Notes under the pieces: generated by a model
Database searches by the model: none
Told to the model about the DNA's origin: nothing
The model's input: the letters and a program-made list of their open reading frames with translations, nothing else
Position numbers and translations under genes: made by a program
Part shown: piece after piece, positions 60,950 to 64,000 of the stretch
Numbering within the stretch: position 1 is the first letter of the stretch
Layout of the letters: each line of letters begins with the position of its first letter
Assembly: GCA_050084985.1 (NCBI GenBank)
Contig: JBITNC010000001.1
Span: forward strand, 86,490,001-86,554,000
Direction of reading: 5' to 3'
Length of the DNA stretch: 64,000 nucleotides
Source of the DNA: Nageia nagi
Lineage: Eukaryota; Pinophyta

Positions 60950-61590
60950 TACTATCCTAACCCCTAACCTATTTTCTTGGACCTATCCCTTTAATAATGT
61001 AAACCTACTCTCCTAACCTACTTTCATAGACCCATAACCTCATAAATATTTTAAATTGATGCAAAAACCTCTAACCCTTATTCCCTAACCATAACCCTAA
61101 TCCTCACCCTCAACCTAACCCTAACCCTTACCCTTAAACCCTAACCACTAACCCTAACCTTAATACTAACCCTATTAAGGTATTATTTAATATTAATACC
61201 TAATTCACTAACCTTTAACCTACCTTTATGGATCCACCCCCTCATAAATGTTCAAAATCAATGCAAAAACACCTATCCCTTATTCCCTAACCTTAACCCT
61301 ATAGTATATATTATTATATTTATATTTATATTTTCATATTTTATTATATTATTTTATTAACATGTTATTTTATTTATATTAGTATATATTAATATTATAT
61401 TATATTATTTAATTGTATTATCTAACCCCTAATCCCTTACCCTTACCCTTAACCTTAACACAACCATTAACCCCTAACTACCCTATCTCTTACCCCTAAA
61501 CTTAACCGTTACCACTAACACCTAATTACCCTAACCCTTACACCAAACCCTAACACCTAACCCCCAACCCTAATACTAACCCTATTAGTA
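60950..61590. repeat. Interstitial telomere-like CCCTAA repeats, degenerate
   Basis: Dense but imperfect CCCTAA, CCCTTA and CCTAAC units in two main blocks (about 61070-61180 and 61425-61590), with lighter runs around 60950-61020 and 61200-61305. They are split by an AT-only stretch (61310-61420). The usual plant telomere unit is CCCTAAA, but here the six-base form CCCTAA predominates. A larger unit is duplicated: CCTCATAAAT....AAAATCAATGCAAAAAC..CT, then TTATTCCCTAACC, at about 61040 and 61240. Confidence 0.85.
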
Positions 61591-61620
61591 TACATTATTA
61601 TATTACAAATAATATGTTAT

Positions 61621-62440
61621 TGTTAGATTTGAGTGACACTTAGAGGGTAGTGAATTAGTGTGAAACTAAAATTGAAAACTTGTAGACCAAATAAAAATAA
61701 TAAAATAATCACACATCATAAGATCATCACATAATATAATATGTAATGAGGCTCACTAATTTCGCTACATCCCTAAATTATACTATCTAGATCATGGTAC
61801 AAATACAAACATTATAAAGCATCAAATTTATAATCAATTTATCAACACCAACTTGATGGAGCACCAATCCCAAGTTCTACAACACCCACTACAAGGAGCA
61901 CCAATTCCAAGTTCTACAACACCCACTACAAGGAGCACCAATTCCAAGTTCTACAACACCCACTACAAGGAGCACCAACCCCTCTTACCAAGCACCAACA
62001 TGAGAAACCAATAAAATAACTATTTTGACAAGAGTTTTAAAGCCTATTTCAAAGACCCTCAATGGTCTAGCTCATCAAACTTCACTCTTCCAACTCTTTC
62101 AATTTGAATTAGCTTTCAATATTTATAGCCCCTTATTTTCCTTTCTTTTCTAATTTATTACACTTTTCTCTTTTTTAACATCTCATTCATACACATACCA
62201 ACCTACTATGATCATCAACTCAATTCAGTTTATACTCTATAGCTCATACATACTTAATTTTGCTTAGCTTGATCTTATTACAACATCTTCCACTATTCCC
62301 TTAACAATCTAACACACATAACTCCATGTCGATAACTATTACTAACATCAGTAAATACTCCATACTCTTCTTTAGTAGTTATAAACATGTATAATCATTA
62401 ACCTAAATGTTAGCTTCATTTCACAATGATAGTTACTATT
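61621..62440 (-). repeat. LTR of the Sirevirus-like family, adjacent to the telomere-like block
   Basis: Starts TGTTAGATTTGAGTGACACT, then TAGAGGGTAGTGAATTAGTG. It continues with ATAATATGTAATGAGGCTCA, AGATCATGGTACAAATAC and the GGAGCACCAA boxes shared by the family. It contains a 37-bp tandem expansion (61870-61980). No PBS sequence precedes it on the left, so it is a solo or truncated LTR. The right boundary is not resolved and is set only approximately. Confidence 0.7.
61870..61980. repeat. 37-bp tandem repeat, three near-perfect copies
   Basis: The unit CCAAGTTCTACAACACCCAC followed by TACAAGGAGCACCAATT starts at 61870, 61907 and 61944 with no visible mismatch until the last few bases. 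It embeds the family's conserved GGAGCACCAA box. Other family members have only two diverged boxes here. Confidence 0.92.
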
Positions 62441-62498
62441 TTTTAGTAAAGAAAATGAAATAAGAAGGGGAAAATAGTAAAGAAAAGGGGAGGGGTGA

Positions 62499-63216
62499 TG
62501 TAGACCCTAAAATGTGTAAATACATAAATAAATAAATTGGCCTACAAATATAATGAATATCAATTTTATATCAAATTACAAGAGATATACATAAAATATA
62601 TAAACCTGATATAGAGTGGGACCTGTAGCCAATTTATGGATAATCCTTAAAAATAAATAGCAATGAATCTCCAGTGGATTTTGATCAAACTGAAGATGAG
62701 CTCATAATAGATATTCACTAGAATGGATGCATGAATTATTTCCTAAAAATTGGACCTCTCAATCATGAAGGTGCACACTACTAGCTACAAGGAAGAGGTA
62801 CATCACTGATGATGTAAGAATGACCATTTCATGAAGTGCGCAAGAGAGAGATAACAAATCTCAAAGAGTTAACAAGTTCTCAAAGATAGGTGGCATCAAG
62901 AGACACTATTGGTACAATGTTTGGGATAACCACCTATCAAAGAGATCTAATAAGGATGTCAACCTTCACCTCCCATATTTATAACTTGCAAGGAAATAGA
63001 AAGAAATGAGGTTGACATATAGCAATAATAATAATCATTTCAATATTCAAGATAACTTAAAATATAAACCATGGTATATAAAATTACATTGGCCTTAGCA
63101 CATGGTACTGTAATATAATAGCATTTATATTGATTTATACATTATTACCTTTTAATCTTTTAATGTGCTAAATATGATTTATTAAATAAATAATAAATCA
63201 TTTTTAGGCATCTACA
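62499..63216 (-). repeat. LTR of TGTAGA...TCTACA family (718 bp, copy 2)
   Basis: Begins TGTAGACCCTAAAATGTG and ends CATTTTTAGGCATCTACA, giving terminal inverted TGTAGA/TCTACA. Read on the minus strand it starts TGTAGATGCCTAAAAATGA directly after CCAAAGAGGAGAAAAG, a polypurine-like tract at 63217-63232, so it is a 3' LTR of a minus-strand element lying to the right. A purine run also precedes the left end (62480-62495), so orientation is not beyond doubt. The start resembles the plus-strand LTR at 13151. Confidence 0.7.
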
Positions 63217-64000
63217 CTTTTCTCCTCTTTGGATGTGTAATGAAAAATATTCAAATTGCATACTCCAAAGAAGTCTAGAGAAGAGAAAAATATTTTCAAT
63301 AATAAAGTGGACTTCCCTATTTTGATCGATATGTTGAGTATGGTATGTTGTTTGCCTCCTTTTGATCTTGGTTTCCCCTAGCTCTTGTTGTTTTAGCTAA
63401 GCAAGCCAAAAATAAGAGTCCCTCTATGAGGTGAGCGATTGATTCTAATCCTACCCACCTAAAAAATACCTATAGAACAAAGCAACATATATCTACATAG
63501 ATCACATCCATGAAATAATAAGCAATGGAAATAGCAAGGATGAAACTAATATAATATGCAATGTATCACTATTGTTGATATGACTCATAGTGATATAATA
63601 TGTGATACATAGAGTACTATGACAAATAACTCATAGTCTATGAAGAGCAAGTGCATGGGTTCTCTGTAATTCCCTAGGCTTGCAATATCCATGATTTATA
63701 AACTATTGTGAAAGACAACTCATAGTCTATAAATGCCCATTCAATGACTCACAATGGTGATGTCCTGTAACAATACAATATTTTCTCATGGGAAGACCAT
63801 GGTTGTGAAACAATTATCAATATATCAATGAACCATTATATTCAATTTTTATCAATGAACCATATGCTCAATTATTCATTGGCCTTTCATTACAACACTT
63901 CAATTTGCATGAATTTTCAATGTAGATCCACATCGTTGGTAGCATAGTATGCCTAAAATTTTACAATCATATTTTTAACAATTTTGATCCTTATTCGTAA
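63217..64000 (-). other. 3' untranslated interior of the TGTAGA-family element, to window edge
   Basis: Shares CCTCTTTGGATGTGTAATG and ATCTTGGTTTCCCCTAG with 47923 onward. No coding domain is visible before the edge. The stretch 63580-63730 has loosely repeated CTCATAGT segments. Confidence 0.5.

Noticed and set aside
62480-62500. Plus-strand polypurine tract before TGTAGACC (62499)
   Set aside because: It would make the LTR plus-oriented, but the shared interior blocks to the right of 63216 and of 47922 support the minus orientation. The purine run is probably chance.

Overview
The window is plant nuclear DNA, very AT-rich and made mostly of old, broken transposable elements. One host-type gene piece is visible: the 3' end of a laccase, on a GC-richer island. 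Several kilobases of decayed LTR elements per gene, nested insertions, non-coding tandem arrays and interstitial telomere-like DNA fit a large repeat-rich genome, such as a gymnosperm. The species cannot be settled from the sequence alone. Three 100-N blocks (28844-28943, 38974-39073, 51409-51508) are scaffold gaps of unknown true size.

Layout. 1-14146: a decayed plus-strand Ty3/gypsy element of Tat type. It has RT with YVDD, two RNase H domains and integrase (1-3211), then about 10 kb of 3' sequence carrying a broken plant mobile domain ORF on the opposite strand (7415-9349), then a polypurine tract and an LTR (13151-14146). 14228-22215: a minus-strand Ty1/copia, Sirevirus-like element bounded by LTRs with a matching 5-bp target duplication (AAGTT). 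It keeps gag with zinc knuckles and an RT/RNase H tail. 22221 to about 25440: part of a second member (gag, PBS, LTR). 25640-27390: degenerate CATAAG-type repeats and a 70-bp minisatellite. 28410-28843: the laccase 3' end. 28944-33580: nothing recognisable. 33586-34095: a 111-bp tandem array. 34850-36109: minus-strand gypsy gag with a PBS. 37140-37480: a plus-strand integrase zinc-finger remnant. 38360-38973 and 49081-49770: one gypsy LTR family in opposite orientations, the second followed by PBS and gag. About 39190-43180: a copia-type element with short LTRs but no recognisable pol and with unidentified ORFs. 43180-46080: a minus-strand gypsy pol (PR, RT, RNase H, IN). 46140-47150: hairpin-forming GATGCTA repeats. 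53145 to about 57690: a CACTA (En/Spm) transposase, with a terminal motif at 53145. 57880-59959 and 61621 onward: two more LTRs of the Sirevirus-like family. 60950-61590: degenerate CCCTAA DNA. 62499-63216: an LTR of a TGTAGA...TCTACA family, also seen near 47237-47922.

No intact autonomous element is visible, since every coding remnant has stops or frameshifts. The window records layered insertion: Tat first, a Sirevirus-like element placed just beyond its LTR, a related LTR probably inside the CACTA, and a copia-type element cutting into a gypsy integrase. The items I would look at first are the antisense plant mobile domain ORF in the Tat 3' region, the Sirevirus-like sublineage in which a conserved non-coding tract follows gag, and the unidentified ORFs in the element at 39-43 kb.
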